Made by a program: the position numbers and the translations under genes. From Flavobacterium hibisci (GTDB lineage Bacteria > Bacteroidota > Bacteroidia > Flavobacteriales > Flavobacteriaceae), in assembly GCF_020026925.1 (NCBI RefSeq), contig NZ_JAIQDW010000002.1:62001-126000 (forward strand): 64,000 bases of DNA. The letters run 5' to 3'. How positions within the stretch are numbered: position 1 is the stretch's first letter; the number at the start of each line of letters is the position of its first letter. Below, piece by piece: positions 63,531-64,000 of the stretch. The notes below the pieces were generated by a model. That model worked only from the letters and a program-made list of their open reading frames with translations. It searched no databases and was not told the DNA's origin.

Positions 63531-64000
63531 TCCCTTCAATTTTATTTTCTTCGTCCAGATTCTCTTTTTCTTTTGCTTCTTGGTCTTTTTGCTTTTTTCT
63601 TTCCTTACGAATTCTTTCTTCCTGTATTATTTCCTTCTCCTTAGCACTTCTGTGAAAAAGTTCACGGAATTTATTGTAGCTCATCGTAATGATAAAAGCA
63701 ATTCCTGTTTCAACCACCTGCCCTTCAACCGCTACCTGATATTCGTTTTTTCGATAAGCCCTGAGCATATACCGCCCATCTTTAGTAAGCTGATAATCCA
63801 AAGCAACGTCTCCGGCAATATTGGTACTTTCTTCGTTGGCACGTTCCTTTCCTTCAACGGCAAAACTACTGCCAACGGTAACTTTCAATCGGTCATCTAA
63901 TAGTTTTTTAGAAACTCCAACATTCAGGTCAGTTCTGTTTTCCATACTTCCCGTTGTGTAATCTTCTGTAGATTCCAAATCAAATTCCAATTGAACACCA
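63514..64000 (-). CDS. tamB: TamB (translocation/assembly module inner-membrane component), C-terminal end
   Basis: The last 161 codons of a gene that continues past the window edge: no stop or start occurs upstream in frame to 64000. GVQLEFDLESTEDYTTGSMENRTDLNVGVSKKLLDDRLKVTVGSSFAVEG and DVALDYQLTKDGRYMLRAYRKNEYQVAVEGQVVETGIAFIITMSYNKF match the beta-rich TamB/DUF490 C-terminal domain. It ends in a long Lys/Glu-rich helical tail (KEIIQEERIRKERKKQKD...), which is typical of Bacteroidota TamB. It overlaps the TamL gene by up to 17 bp, indicating one operon. TamB spans the periplasm and moves phospholipid or OM proteins. Confidence 0.85.
   Translation of the reverse strand, partial: GVQLEFDLESTEDYTTGSMENRTDLNVGVSKKLLDDRLKVTVGSSFAVEGKERANEESTNIAGDVALDYQLTKDGRYMLRAYRKNEYQVAVEGQVVETGIAFIITMSYNKFRELFHRSAKEKEIIQEERIRKERKKQKDQEAKEKENLDEENKIEGNEIKT

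Noticed and set aside
1..64000. CRISPR array, rRNA operon, transposase or defence island
   Set aside because: No regularly spaced direct repeats, no rRNA sequence and no transposase, Cas or toxin-antitoxin genes were recognised on either strand.

Overview
The window is a piece of a low-GC Bacteroidota chromosome, most likely a Flavobacterium or a close relative. The signs are the A+T-rich spacers, the secE-nusG-rplKAJL-rpoBC block with Bacteroidota-type lengths, TANNTTTG-like -7 promoter elements, the TamL/TamB pair, proteins such as DUF5522, DUF2851, DUF4230 and DKNYY, and dispersed palindromic spacer repeats of a kind common in flavobacteria. There are no rRNA genes, no CRISPR array, no phage and no transposase.

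Layout. 1-2.9 kb: a tightly packed minus-strand operon (small HExxH membrane protein, PLP deaminase, glucosaminidase/LysM lipoprotein, 5'-part of hemL). 3-13.8 kb: mostly single genes, including DUF5522, urocanate hydratase, a DUF4136 lipoprotein, ilvA behind a putative isoleucine leader-peptide attenuator, a truncated haemoglobin, a DKNYY protein, an aromatic amino acid hydroxylase with a long C-terminal extension, a GIY-YIG nuclease bracketed by two palindromic elements, and a SpoIIAA-like/flavin-oxidase pair. 13.8-26.5 kb: an LLM oxidoreductase, then a potassium-uptake island: NtrC-type response regulator, 93-aa protein, two micro-ORFs (one is kdpF), kdpA, kdpB, kdpC, an outer-membrane porin, a KdpD sensor half without a kinase, and a separate membrane histidine kinase. 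Nearly every spacer of this island holds an inverted repeat, and kdpB seems to carry related sequence in frame. 26.5-40 kb: amino acid permease, LysM-NlpC/P60 hydrolase, two different aconitases side by side (AcnA type and AcnB), MoxR ATPase, a SurA-like prolyl isomerase, and release factor 3.

40-54 kb: the minus-strand transcription/translation block: tRNA-Thr(UGU), tRNA-Tyr, tRNA-Thr(GGU), tuf, tRNA-Trp, secE, nusG, rplK, rplA, rplJ, rplL, rpoB, rpoC and a DUF3467 protein, with hairpins at several junctions. 54-64 kb: hpf, xerC, rpsU, an acyl-CoA dehydrogenase with a helix-hairpin-helix protein, a second APC permease with a clear flavobacterial promoter, a PspC-like protein, DUF2851, tamL and the 3' end of tamB (cut by the window edge).

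The strongest unusual signals are: (1) a 19-codon leader ORF with seven isoleucine codons, an intrinsic terminator and a possible antiterminator in front of ilvA; (2) a Kdp system whose usual KdpD/KdpE pair appears to be replaced by a split KdpD sensor, a separate kinase and a sigma-54-type activator, with its own porin; (3) a GIY-YIG nuclease enclosed by palindromic elements. Start codons were moved downstream of the longest ORF where the longer version began with TTG/GTG or ran through a terminator or promoter (ilvA, nusG, rpoB, xerC, acyl-CoA dehydrogenase, permease, tamL, SpoIIAA-like gene, glucosaminidase).
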